Below, one piece after another: positions 34,660-43,335 of a stretch of DNA of 64,000 nt. The notes beneath the pieces were generated by a model, which ran no database searches, was not told the origin of the DNA, and saw only the letters and a list, made by a program, of their open reading frames with translations. Origin of the DNA: Nostoc sp. CHAB 5824 (GTDB lineage Bacteria > Cyanobacteriota > Cyanobacteriia > Cyanobacteriales > Nostocaceae); contig NZ_JAIVFT010000025.1 of the NCBI RefSeq assembly GCF_020829665.1, positions 1 through 64,000 of the forward strand, given 5' to 3'. The stretch's first letter is position 1; each line of letters opens with the position of its first letter. Position numbers and translations under genes: made by a program.

Positions 34660-35472
34660 ATGAATAAAACATCCGAAAGTCGGCAAAAAAAAACTGCTCT
34701 AATTACAGGAGCGGCTAGTGGGATAGGGTATCAACTAACCCAGATTTTTGCTCGTCATAGTTATAATCTTGTGTTAGTAGATAAAAATGAAGAAAAACTT
34801 ACTGAACTTATAAATGAATTTCCGGAAAAATTTGGCATTTTTGTAAAAATTTTTGTTAAGGATTTATCTATCCCAACATCTCCACAAGAAATTTTCATAG
34901 AGCTACAGCAAGCATCCATCAAAATTGATGTGCTGGTTAACAATGCTGGCTTTGGTACTTATGGAGCATTTAGCGAAACAGACCTCATCATTGAACTGCA
35001 AATGCTTCAGGTAAATATGGTGAGTCTGACTCATTTAACTAAGTTATTTCTCAAGGATATGGTCGAGCAAGACTATGGAAAAATATTAAATGTGGCCTCA
35101 GCGGCTGCTTTTCAACCAGGGCCTCTAATGGCAGTTTATTTTGCTACTAAAGCCTACGTTTTATCATTTTCAGAAGCGATCGCTAATGAATTAGAGGGCA
35201 CAGGTGTCAGCGTGACTGTTCTTTGTCCAGGGCCAACAGCATCAGAATTTCAACAAACTGCTGCAATGGAAGATTCCAAGATTGCTAACGTTAACAGAAT
35301 GATGGATACGGCAACTGTTGCTAAGATTGGTTATCGTGGCTTAATGAAAAACAAAACTGTCGTTGTTCCTGGGATGAGAAATAAGCTATTGACTGAAAGC
35401 GTCAGATTTACACCCAGAAATTTAGTAACAAAGGTTGTGAGAAGTATGCACGAACTCAAAAAAAATAGGTAG
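34660..35472 (+). CDS. Short-chain dehydrogenase/reductase (DltE/YqjQ-like)
   Basis: 270 residues with the classical SDR elements: LITGAASGIGYQL at the cofactor site, DVLVNNAGFGTYG, the catalytic serine in LNVASAAAFQPGP and the full Tyr-x-x-x-Lys in VYFATKAYVLSFSEA. The protein resembles the COG0300 group of uncharacterised NADP-dependent reductases. No pathway neighbours. An ATG at 34660 with weak ribosome-binding context starts it. Confidence 0.87.
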   Translation: MNKTSESRQKKTALITGAASGIGYQLTQIFARHSYNLVLVDKNEEKLTELINEFPEKFGIFVKIFVKDLSIPTSPQEIFIELQQASIKIDVLVNNAGFGTYGAFSETDLIIELQMLQVNMVSLTHLTKLFLKDMVEQDYGKILNVASAAAFQPGPLMAVYFATKAYVLSFSEAIANELEGTGVSVTVLCPGPTASEFQQTAAMEDSKIANVNRMMDTATVAKIGYRGLMKNKTVVVPGMRNKLLTESVRFTPRNLVTKVVRSMHELKKNR

Positions 35473-36270
35473 CCCAGTAGGGAAGCAGGGGAAGTAGGGG
35501 AGGCAGGGGAAGAATTTTGGAAGTTGCTAAACCATCCTGCTTTCTTTGTAACTGCCCTATTTTCAACTAAATCGCGGGAGTATCTTTCCTCAACGCAACG
35601 AAGTGGAGTTAGGAGGTGGACAAGAGTATCCGTTCAACACTCCTGCCACAACTGCGTCACTGAAGGTTTTTGTTGTGAAGCATACAGTAGATATATGCCA
35701 CAAGATAGCTGCTTTTTGAATATATATATGCTATGAAAGTTGGACAGAAGTACCTGGAGGATAAAAATAATTAAAAACTACAGATAAAAAGGTTTTGTGG
35801 CTTACGTATAAACGTTTGTATGTTCAAGCAATGCTGCAAGAACAACTATGTCAAACAGAAAAGCCTATAGGAGAATCTGCAATAGACTTCTAGCAGTTGT
35901 GGGGTAAGGGGTAAAGGGAAAAGCGGCGATAGAATTACCATGCACCCCAAAACATGCACCTCTTTCCCCAAGAGTGCAAAAATAGTTTTGCAAGAGGTCT
36001 AATCCTAATGGAGTCTTCAAAACAAACAAAAAAAGCGGGTTTTTAGAATTTAGTAGTACTAAGTGGATTTTCATAAAATATTTTATATGGTTTGGTATTT
36101 TATTTCGTTTTACTGCCTAAAAACTGCCTCAATAACCGTTTAAGTACAGCGATTATTTATTACTATCTTTTGGATGCCTAATTCCCTCACTCTAGTAAGA
36201 TGTGCGTTCACTCTTGAAACCATTATTATTTTTATAAATAGAAATTCCAGTTGACGTAATGAGGTAAGTA
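35473..36270. other. Intergenic with possible gene debris
   Basis: The first ~60 bases are GGGGAAG/CAGGGG short repeats. Between 35565 and 35720 a frame reads SIFPQRNEVELGGGQEYPFN and TPATTASLKVFVVKHTVD, which is protein-like but not recognised and without a start; it may be the end of a lost gene. The segment 35880-36005 has weak inverted ends (TAGACTTCTAGCA / TTGCAAGAGGTCTA) and could be an old insertion element. The remainder is AT-rich. Confidence 0.35.
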
Positions 36271-36471
36271 ATGGCAATTAAATTGAAAGTTCCGGATATC
36301 AAAGGTAATGAGTGTGCCGATAAAATAACTAAATCTATTCAGACTATGGAATCTGATGCCAAAGTAGATGTAGACGTTAATGCAAAAACCGTAACTGTAG
36401 AAGCTGGGGCTTCTGAAGAAACAATTAAACAGATAGTTCAATCTGCTGGTTATACTATCGAGGGCTATTAA
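36271..36471 (+). CDS. HMA-domain metallochaperone-like protein with one cysteine
   Basis: 66 residues of ferredoxin-like HMA fold: IKLKVPDIKGNECADKITKS, VDVDVNAKTVTVEAGAS, IVQSAGYTIEG. The metal-binding C-x-x-C of copper chaperones is reduced to a single Cys (G-N-E-C where family members have C-x-x-C). It may bind metal as a dimer, or have another function. GAGG lies 6 bases upstream of the ATG. It is next to the end of the scytonemin cluster but on the opposite strand. Confidence 0.82.
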   Translation: MAIKLKVPDIKGNECADKITKSIQTMESDAKVDVDVNAKTVTVEAGASEETIKQIVQSAGYTIEGY

Positions 36472-36579
36472 TTACATTTCTAAATTTCTGAGGAGATTTA
36501 GATCAAGTATATTTAGCCATCACAATTACTTAGTTATATCTTCGCTCGGTTTAGGGGCGGAATATTACTAAGCAGTCGT

Positions 36580-36695
36580 GCATTTAACTTGCACATCTTT
36601 TCGTGTTGGCTGTTGACTGTTGACTGTTAACAGTTAACCGTCAGCGGTCAACGAACTTAGGAAGTGACTGTGTAATTTCAAAGCGTAATAGCTTA
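36580..36695 (+). repeat. 116-bp repeat, copy B (solo)
   Basis: Inverted copy of 13093-13201, differing essentially only by a 7-base insertion (GTTGACT repeat). No transposase accompanies this copy. It lies in the gap between the HMA gene and the terminator of the scytonemin cluster. Confidence 0.8.
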
Positions 36696-36740
36696 ATCTA
36701 CTATTCCTAGCCTCATAGCGTCAAAGCGCGGATAGTTTAT

Positions 36741-36791
36741 GAAAACCCGATCAACAGATTCTTTCGTTTAAAAAGTTCGTTGATCGGGTTT
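36741..36791 (-). terminator. Terminator-like hairpin downstream of aroG
   Basis: AAACCCGATCAAC (36743-36755) and GTTGATCGGGTTT (36779-36791) form a perfect 13-bp stem with a 23-nt loop. Read on the minus strand, the stem is followed by TTTT. It lies 38 bases after the aroG stop codon and could end transcription of the minus-strand sunscreen cluster. The large loop and short T-run make it imperfect as an intrinsic terminator. Confidence 0.55.
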
Positions 36792-36828
36792 AACCATTTG
36801 CAAAAAATCGGTTAAGATTACGCTCTAT

Positions 36829-37929
36829 CTACTTTGAGAGTTCTGGTGTGAAAAGAATGCGGTTTTCACCAATACTATCAAATGCAGGTGTAGACCAGCG
36901 ATCGACTACTTTACCCAGAATTGACATCTCTTGAACTAAGCGGTCAAATTTATCAGGGGTGAGAGATTGGGGGCCATCGGATAAAGCCTTAGCTGGATTG
37001 GGGTGAACTTCAATCATTAAGGCATCTGTACCAGCTGCGATCGCAGCCATTGCCATAGATGGAACATATTCAGACCTACCCGTACCGTGACTAGGATCAA
37101 TCATAATCGGTAAATGGGTAAGCGATCGCAACACCGGAAGCACTGATAAATCTAAAGTATTGCGGGCATATTTGCCATCAAAGGTTCTGATTCCCCGCTC
37201 ACAAAGAATTACATTTGGATTTCCAGATGCCAAAATATATTCTGCCGCCATCAGCCACTCGTCAATTGTGGCAGACATCCCCCGCTTCAGCAGCACGGGT
37301 TTATCTTGAGCGCCTACTTTTTTCAGCAACGAGAAGTTGTGCATATTCCGCGCACCGATTTGGATTATGTCAGCTGTTTTCGCCACTGCTGATAAATCGG
37401 CAGCATCCATGAGTTCTGTGACAATACCTAAACCAGTAGCTTCCCGCGCTGCTGCTAATAAATCTAAAGCGCTTTCACCATAACCTTGAAAAGCATAAGG
37501 TGAGGTGCGGGGTTTGTAAGCTCCGCCACGCAGAAACTGCGCCCCTGCTGCCTTTACCCGCTTTGCCGTTTCGACAATCATCGCTTCATTTTCAACGGAA
37601 CAAGGCCCGGCTACTACTACGATGGGATGACGTTCGCCGAAATAGACATCACCGTTAGGTGTAGGCACAACAACCTCGCTGGCTTCTCCATGTCGGAATT
37701 CTCGACTTACGCGCTTGAAAGGTTGTTGCACTCGTAATACTTGCTCAATCCAAGGGCTGAACTCCTGAACCTGTAATTTATCGATGCTAGTGGTATCACC
37801 AATTAGCCCTAAGACAACTTTATGAGTGCCAACGCTTTTTTCGACTGTGACTCCCCAAGTGTCACTCACTTCTTGGCTGATGCGAGTAATTTCCTCAACA
37901 GGCGTACCGCTCTTAAGTATGATAATCAT
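36829..37929 (-). CDS. aroG: 3-Deoxy-7-phosphoheptulonate (DAHP) synthase, type I-beta
   Basis: 366 residues. The N-terminal ~70 residues (MIIILKSGTPVEEITRISQE ... VGTHKVVLGLIGDT) are the ferredoxin-like regulatory domain of the Thermotoga type. The catalytic barrel includes VVVAGPCSVENEAM with the metal cysteine, FLRGGAYKPRTSPYAFQG, LLKRGMSATIDEWLMAAEYI, and the metal ligands in MIDPSHGTGR and LMIEVHPNP. It commits erythrose-4-P and PEP to the shikimate pathway. It is the last gene of the sunscreen cluster and presumably a dedicated supply copy. GGAAGG lies upstream of the ATG at 37929. Confidence 0.95.
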   Translation of the reverse strand: MIIILKSGTPVEEITRISQEVSDTWGVTVEKSVGTHKVVLGLIGDTTSIDKLQVQEFSPWIEQVLRVQQPFKRVSREFRHGEASEVVVPTPNGDVYFGERHPIVVVAGPCSVENEAMIVETAKRVKAAGAQFLRGGAYKPRTSPYAFQGYGESALDLLAAAREATGLGIVTELMDAADLSAVAKTADIIQIGARNMHNFSLLKKVGAQDKPVLLKRGMSATIDEWLMAAEYILASGNPNVILCERGIRTFDGKYARNTLDLSVLPVLRSLTHLPIMIDPSHGTGRSEYVPSMAMAAIAAGTDALMIEVHPNPAKALSDGPQSLTPDKFDRLVQEMSILGKVVDRWSTPAFDSIGENRILFTPELSK

Positions 37930-38000
37930 CTATGTTTTCCTTCCGTATAGTTTCTGGGTGTAATACAGTCCGTTCGTAGGGGCACAGCATTGCTGTGCCC

Positions 38001-39110
38001 TTACCTTGGCGATTCGTGCAAAAATTCAGCAAGTTGTTCTAGTTTTGTCCAAGCAGCGCCGCTTTGGAGGATTTCCTTTGCAAGGGAAATACCTTTAACA
38101 GAACCTGCTAAAACATCGGTTTCCCCATGAATGGCTTCACCAACTTGCAGTGCGAGGGCTGTATTTAAAGCGACTACATCTTGCTGCGCTTGAGTGCCTT
38201 TACCTTGCAAAACTGCCTTCAAGATTTGGGCATTTTCTTGGACATCTCCACCACACAACGCCGCAGTCGGTGCAAAACTCAAACCAAGTTCTTGAGGATT
38301 GAGGGTTAGAGAACGCACTTTTTTATCTTGGAGTACAGCCAAGTCAGTGACATCTGCCAAACCAGCTTCATCTAAACGTTCCCGTCCGTGAAGTGCGATC
38401 GCTTGCTGACATCCCAATTGGGATAAAGCTTGAACAATCTCTTCTAGTAAAAGCGGGTCGTTGACACCAATAATTTGCCCTGTCGGTCGCATGGGATTTA
38501 CTAGCGGGCCGAGCAAGTTAAAAACAGTCCGCACCTTCAAAGTTTTTCGCAAAGTAGCGATCGCTTTAAGTGCAGGATGCCAACCTGGAGCAAACAAAAA
38601 GGTGATTCCGATTTCATCCACTGCGGCTTGCACTTTTTCTGGAGTGGCGTTGAGATTTATACCCAAAGCTTCCAACACATCAGCCGAACCAGCCTTGCTA
38701 GATGCGGAACGATTGCCATGTTTGGCAACTTTCACCCCGGCGGCGGCGGCAACAAAAGCAACAGCAGTGGAAATATTAAAGGTGGAAGCACCATCTCCAC
38801 CAGTTCCGCAGGTGTCAATTAGGGGAGACGTGATTAATCGCGTCTGTATAGAAGGTGGGGATTGGGATTGTAAGACGCTAGCCATCCCTACTAATTCTTG
38901 GGTGGATACGCCTTTAGCTTGGATTGCGGCTAAAATCGCTCCTGATAGGACATCAGGAATGGCATCTGTGAGCCAACCTTGCATCAGATCCGCAGCTTGA
39001 GGAACCGTCAACGATTGCCGATTTAGCAACTGTTGCAATAAAGCTGGCCAGTTGTAGAACTCAGGAGTGACGGGGATGTTGTCAAGTGGAGTTTGAGCTA
39101 CAGCTATCAT
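38001..39110 (-). CDS. trpD: Anthranilate phosphoribosyltransferase
   Basis: About 369 aa. IDTCGTGGDGASTFNISTA is the PRPP-binding GTGGD signature, followed by VKVAKHGNRSASSKAGSADV and NLLGPLVNPMRP. The enzyme adds phosphoribose to anthranilate, step two of tryptophan synthesis. The ATG at 39108-39110 is the more likely start; an ATG at 39117-39119 lies within a 7-bp repeat array and would add MTN. It is part of the scytonemin cluster between aroG and trpB. Confidence 0.94.
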   Translation of the reverse strand: MIAVAQTPLDNIPVTPEFYNWPALLQQLLNRQSLTVPQAADLMQGWLTDAIPDVLSGAILAAIQAKGVSTQELVGMASVLQSQSPPSIQTRLITSPLIDTCGTGGDGASTFNISTAVAFVAAAAGVKVAKHGNRSASSKAGSADVLEALGINLNATPEKVQAAVDEIGITFLFAPGWHPALKAIATLRKTLKVRTVFNLLGPLVNPMRPTGQIIGVNDPLLLEEIVQALSQLGCQQAIALHGRERLDEAGLADVTDLAVLQDKKVRSLTLNPQELGLSFAPTAALCGGDVQENAQILKAVLQGKGTQAQQDVVALNTALALQVGEAIHGETDVLAGSVKGISLAKEILQSGAAWTKLEQLAEFLHESPR

Positions 39111-39111
39111 A

Positions 39112-39178
39112 TTGGTCATTGGTCATTGGTCATTGGTCATTGGTCATTAGTCATTGGTCATTGGTCATTGGTCATTAG
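39112..39178. repeat. 7-bp tandem repeat (TTGGTCA)n
   Basis: About nine units of TTGGTCA, some degenerate to TTAGTCA. This is the short tandemly repeated sequence (STRR) type known from heterocystous cyanobacteria. It lies directly upstream of trpD, where the ribosome-binding site should be, and the same units recur at 44312-44345. Confidence 0.85.
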
Positions 39179-39230
39179 TTATTCACGAAGGACAAATGAC
39201 AAAGCACAAATGACTAATGACAAGAAAAAA

Positions 39231-40472
39231 TTAAGGAATAAGGACTTTGGCGACGGTTTGCACGTCTTTGTCACCTCTGCCAGAGCAATTAATGACGATG
39301 CGGGGGCTGCCTTCTAACTGAGGACAAAGGGTTTCGAGATATGCGATCGCATGGGCAGTTTCTAAGGCTGGGATAATTCCTTCTAGTTGCGAAAGCCTTT
39401 GAAATGCATCTAACGCTTGTTTATCGGTAACACTGTAATATTCGGCGCGACCAAGATCCTTTAAATAACTATGCTCAGGGCCAACGCCAGGATAATCTAA
39501 TCCGGCGCTAATTGAATGGGCTTCGATGACTTGACCATCATCATCTTGTAATAAATAGCTCATTGCACCGTGCAATACACCTATTTTTCCTTTTGTCAAG
39601 GTAGCAGCGTGTTTTTCTGTATTTACACCTTCACCCGCCGCTTCGATTCCAATTAGACGTATCGAAGGTTCATGCACAAACTCATGGAATAATCCAATGG
39701 CATTGGAACCTCCACCCACGCAAGCCAGTAGAATATCTGGTAATCCTCCCCATTTCTCTTGAGACTGAGCGCGAGTTTCTACACCAATTATCGCGTGGAA
39801 ATCACGGACAATCATCGGGTAGGGATGGGGCCCTGCAACAGAACCCAGGATGTAATGGGTTGTTTCCACGTTTGTCACCCAATCCCGAATTGCTTCAGAA
39901 GTTGCATCCTTGAGAGTTCCTGTACCTGCCTCCACTGGCCGAACTTCTGCTCCCATCAACTTCATGCGAAACACGTTCAGGGCTTGACGTTCCATATCGT
40001 GGACGCCCATGTAAATTACACATTTCAAACCAAACCGCGCACATACAGTTGCAGTCGCAACCCCGTGCTGACCTGCTCCTGTCTCTGCAATAACCCGTTG
40101 CTTACCCATGCGTTTAGCTAGCAACACCTGAGCCAAAGCATTATTAATTTTGTGAGCGCCTGTATGATTTAAATCCTCACGTTTTAAATAAATTTGCGGC
40201 CCCGTGCCATCTGGTCTAGCGTAGTTTGTTGTGAGGCGTTCAGCAAAATATAATGGGCTGGGTCGTCCCACATAATCGCGCAGTAGGTTTTGCAGCTCTG
40301 CTTGGAAACTCGGCTCGTTGCGATATTTTTCAAAAGCCGCTTCCAATTCACTTAATGCAGGCATTAAGGTTTCGGGGACGTACTTACCGCCGAATTTTCC
40401 AAACCTGCCTAAAATGTCAGGTAGCACAGACGTAGTTGAAATCGTAGCGTTGATATCTTGTATGGTTACCAC
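39231..40472 (-). CDS. trpB: Tryptophan synthase beta chain
   Basis: 413 residues. LKREDLNHTGAHKINNALAQ carries the PLP lysine, ETGAGQHGVATATVCARFGL the substrate loop, and CVGGGSNAIGLFHEF the PLP phosphate glycines. It condenses indole with serine to tryptophan. It starts with GTG (40470-40472). The gene is one of two tryptophan synthase subunit genes in the cluster; trpA is separated from it by tyrP. Confidence 0.95.
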   Translation of the reverse strand: MVTIQDINATISTTSVLPDILGRFGKFGGKYVPETLMPALSELEAAFEKYRNEPSFQAELQNLLRDYVGRPSPLYFAERLTTNYARPDGTGPQIYLKREDLNHTGAHKINNALAQVLLAKRMGKQRVIAETGAGQHGVATATVCARFGLKCVIYMGVHDMERQALNVFRMKLMGAEVRPVEAGTGTLKDATSEAIRDWVTNVETTHYILGSVAGPHPYPMIVRDFHAIIGVETRAQSQEKWGGLPDILLACVGGGSNAIGLFHEFVHEPSIRLIGIEAAGEGVNTEKHAATLTKGKIGVLHGAMSYLLQDDDGQVIEAHSISAGLDYPGVGPEHSYLKDLGRAEYYSVTDKQALDAFQRLSQLEGIIPALETAHAIAYLETLCPQLEGSPRIVINCSGRGDKDVQTVAKVLIP

Positions 40473-40537
40473 TGTTTAAAATCCTTTCATGTTCAAGTAG
40501 TTTTTACTTTCGTTCTAACTTTTTAGAACTTCTGCCA

Positions 40538-41767
40538 CTAAAATCTTCTTTGCGTTTTCCTTTCACGGGTTTCGTAGATATAGCCGAGTTTCCTGTGATT
40601 CAAAACGTCTATAGGGCGCACCAAATCGTCAGAGGCAAAATTTGGTAATAGGGATAGTAAATTTCCTAACGCCGTAGCTTTGGGGGTAGACATACCGCCG
40701 TCCCAAGGCCACATTAGGTCTTTAAGATTGTGTCCGTAAGGCTGACCATCAGTAGGATAAAAATCACTACCTTGATGACCGTTTTCTTGCCATTTAGCCC
40801 AGAGGCGGTCTACGTTGGCATGATGCAACCAAAACACTGGGTCATAAGGCGAACTTGGTATATTGCTCATAGTACCCAAGCCTTTAAACTTTACGGGTCT
40901 TGTGCTTGCATCTATCTGCACTCCACCAACTAAACCATGAATGTAGTTGTGTATAAATCCTCCTGGGGTGACTTTACCCTGCTCATCTACAGAGATAAAT
41001 CCTTCCAAAGCAGGGCGAAATAGAGAATAGTTATTGAGACGAAGGGCACGCTCAACATCTTTTTTGGGCACAGGGTAATTACTGGCAGGAGGTAATCTCA
41101 GAAAGCGTACAAGTGATGTCCCTAAAGATTTGCCAGTATCTGGGTCAATATTTAATGCTGGATTCATAACCCAGCCATTTGCAGCAGCAAAAGCTCCAGA
41201 CTGTACAGGCCCGCCTGTAAAATTTCCCTGATTTGGAATTTTGATAGTTACTCCTTGACCGTTAGAACCAAGAAAGTCATCGTTAAAAATTACATCAAGT
41301 GCTTTGGCATCAGTCGAATCCCAGTATGGGAGAGTAACAGTTGGGTCTACTGCTTGCAGAGCTTGTTCAAATCTGCGGATATATTCTCGATGCCAAGGGA
41401 AAAACGCGGCATTTTCATGAGCAAGTTCCTGAACGGAACCATTGGAATGTCCTTTATGGTTATGAATTAGGCGTGTTGCCCCTATATGTATGGCAACGAA
41501 TTGGTCATAAATACTGAGCTTGCTACCTGCGGGTATTACAGTTTTTAAGGTTTTGATCGCCTTGACAAAGGCTGTTTTCTCTGCTGATGTCAGGTCAGTT
41601 ACGTTTTTTCTTACAGCTAGGCGAGCGTATTGTCCAACATTGTGATTCCGATGGTATTTGTATTGTTTATGGTCAATGCGCTCATGGGCGAAGACTGTAA
41701 GCGCACAGGCGCTAACTAGAAGTACGCTATAAATTAATATTTTGACAGATTTCAGTAGGGATTTCAT
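40538..41767 (-). CDS. tyrP: Tyrosinase (type-3 copper) of the scytonemin cluster
   Basis: 409 residues with a signal peptide (LLKSVKILIYSVLLVSACAL, cut near AHE). CuA ligands are in FVAIHIGATRLIHNH and ELAHENAAFFPWHREYIRRF, and CuB ligands in GFIHNYIHGLVGG and YDPVFWLHHANVDRLWAKWQ. It fits the core tyrosinase domain; bacterial enzymes of this size oxidise monophenols to quinones. In scytonemin clusters the gene sits between trpA and trpB and is thought to act on the phenolic part after export. Its position here is the same. Whether it is essential to the pathway is not decided by sequence. Confidence 0.93.
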   Translation of the reverse strand: MKSLLKSVKILIYSVLLVSACALTVFAHERIDHKQYKYHRNHNVGQYARLAVRKNVTDLTSAEKTAFVKAIKTLKTVIPAGSKLSIYDQFVAIHIGATRLIHNHKGHSNGSVQELAHENAAFFPWHREYIRRFEQALQAVDPTVTLPYWDSTDAKALDVIFNDDFLGSNGQGVTIKIPNQGNFTGGPVQSGAFAAANGWVMNPALNIDPDTGKSLGTSLVRFLRLPPASNYPVPKKDVERALRLNNYSLFRPALEGFISVDEQGKVTPGGFIHNYIHGLVGGVQIDASTRPVKFKGLGTMSNIPSSPYDPVFWLHHANVDRLWAKWQENGHQGSDFYPTDGQPYGHNLKDLMWPWDGGMSTPKATALGNLLSLLPNFASDDLVRPIDVLNHRKLGYIYETRERKTQRRF

Positions 41768-41801
41768 TGTCTTAATGGAAGCGGAGGGGCAGGGGGCAGG
41801 G

Positions 41802-41936
41802 CAATACGGTTTGAATAAGATCCCCCCGCCTGTGGCGACCCCCTTAGAAAAGGGGGTAAATGAGGTAATTAGCCCCCCTTTTTAAGGGGGGTTGGGGGGA
41901 TCTTCACTCGATAAACAAGCTAACCGAACCGTATTG
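41802..41936. mobile_element. MITE-like element, 135 bp, in the trpA-tyrP gap
   Basis: CAATACGGTT (41802-41811) is complemented by AACCGTATTG (41927-41936). Inside are AAGATCCCCCC / GGGGGGATCTT arms and CCCCCTT / AAGGGGG palindromes. It sits between two genes of the sunscreen operon, so if the operon is one transcript the element forms a large RNA hairpin in it. Confidence 0.65.
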
Positions 41937-42024
41937 GGGGGTAGGGGACAGGGGGGTAGAAAGAGAAATAATTGATACTAATTCCCTATTCTGCATTCCC
42001 CACTCCCTAAGTCTGCGGATGGAT

Positions 42025-42858
42025 TTATCTCACCTCTTGAAGAGATGGACTTTCGTACCGACTTTCTGTAATGGCTGTTTTAAGTTCCCGGCAGAGTTGT
42101 TCTACAGCTTGCAGTCCTTCTGCTGGGCTACCTTCAGCTAACCTTTTAACGAAGGCACTACCAACAATCACTGCATCTGCACCCCATTCTTTTACTTGAT
42201 GTGCTTGTTCTGGCCCTGAAATACCAAAACCAACGCCGATGGGTTTATCGGTGACGCTTCGCAAATCTGTTAATAAATACTTTACGCGGTCTTGGATTTG
42301 AGCGCGGATACCTGTAACGCCTGTAACACTCACCAGGTAGATAAAACCTTGAGATTTACGAGCGATCGCTTCAATTCTATCTCTAGAACTGGTGGGAGCT
42401 ACGAGTAAAATTACCTCAATTCCGAAAGATGCAGCAGTTTGGATTAATTCTTCTGCTTCTTCTAAGGGTAAGTCTGGCACTACCAAGCCTCGCACGCCAG
42501 CAGCAGCAATTTTTCCTAAAAATGGCTTAATACCTCGATACAAAATGGGATTGTAATAAGTAAATAGAATTATCGGTGCTTTTAGGTTAGGACTTACCAC
42601 CTCTAACATCTCTAGCACTTGCTCTAATTTCGTGCCATTTTGCAAAGCGCGGGTTGCTGCGGCTTGAATCACAGGCCCATCTGCTAGAGGGTCGGAGTAG
42701 GGAACACCCAACTCGATGAAGTCTGCACCATTGCGATCTAAGATACGTAAAGCCTCGGCAGTGGTTTCTAAATTAGGATCGCCTGCTGTGATAAAAGGGA
42801 TTAAAGCACACTGTTGGCGATCGCGTAAAGTTTGAAAGGAATCGGAGATAGAAGTCAT
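42025..42858 (-). CDS. trpA: Tryptophan synthase alpha chain
   Basis: 277 aa TIM barrel. LIPFITAGDPNLETT (catalytic Asp region), FIELGVPYSDPLADGPVIQA with the catalytic Glu, YLVSVTGVTGIRAQIQDRV and KPIGVGFGISGPEQAHQV are complete. It splits indole-3-glycerol phosphate to indole for TrpB. It lies in the minus-strand cluster downstream of trpC, separated from it by the 21-bp repeat array. Confidence 0.95.
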   Translation of the reverse strand: MTSISDSFQTLRDRQQCALIPFITAGDPNLETTAEALRILDRNGADFIELGVPYSDPLADGPVIQAAATRALQNGTKLEQVLEMLEVVSPNLKAPIILFTYYNPILYRGIKPFLGKIAAAGVRGLVVPDLPLEEAEELIQTAASFGIEVILLVAPTSSRDRIEAIARKSQGFIYLVSVTGVTGIRAQIQDRVKYLLTDLRSVTDKPIGVGFGISGPEQAHQVKEWGADAVIVGSAFVKRLAEGSPAEGLQAVEQLCRELKTAITESRYESPSLQEVR

Positions 42859-42944
42859 TCTGAAAAATAGTTAATGATTGGTTAATAGTTCTGGAATAAT
42901 CAACAATGAGTAATTAGCGATGTCCCCGCTAGATTTTTTGTCGT

Positions 42945-43287
42945 CGAGTCTTTGATACTCGTGAACGAGTCTTTTATCTCCGTGAACGAGTCTTTTATCT
43001 CCGTCAGCGAGTCTTTTATCTCCGTCAGCGAGTCTTTTAGCTCCGTTAACGAGTCTTTTATCTCCGTCAGCGAGTCTTTTATCTCCGTTAACGAGTCTTT
43101 TATCTCCGTCAGCGAGTCTTTTAGCTCCGTTAACGAGTCTTTTATCTCCGTCAGCGAGTCTTTTATCTCCGTCAGCGAGTCTTTTATCTCCGTTAACGAG
43201 TCTTTTATCTCCGTTAACGAGTCTTTTATCTCCGTTAACGAGTCTTTTATCTCCGTCAGCGAGTCTTTTATCTCCGTTAACGAGTCT
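42945..43287. repeat. 21-bp tandem repeat array, 16 units plus partial
   Basis: Units of CGAGTCTTTTATCTCCGT plus a three-base variable end (TAA, CAG or GAA) run without gaps from 42945 to 43280. A second variable site (TTTTATC/TTTTAGC) marks units 5 and 9. Since 21 is divisible by 3 all frames remain open, giving a spurious 117-codon plus-strand frame (S-E-S-F-I-S-V repeats). The array lies between trpC and trpA on the likely sunscreen transcript. Confidence 0.95.
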
Positions 43288-43335
43288 CAGAGCTTCATTT
43301 TTTAGATTGCAGATTCTAGTAATTAGGTAATAGGT

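Noticed and set aside
42945..43287. The 21-bp array as a CRISPR array
   Set aside because: Units are contiguous with no unique spacers.
42952..43305. A 117-codon plus-strand frame of S-E-S-F-I-S-V repeats as a real protein
   Set aside because: It is created by the 21-bp tandem array (21 is divisible by 3, so all frames stay open). There is no ribosome site and no unique sequence.
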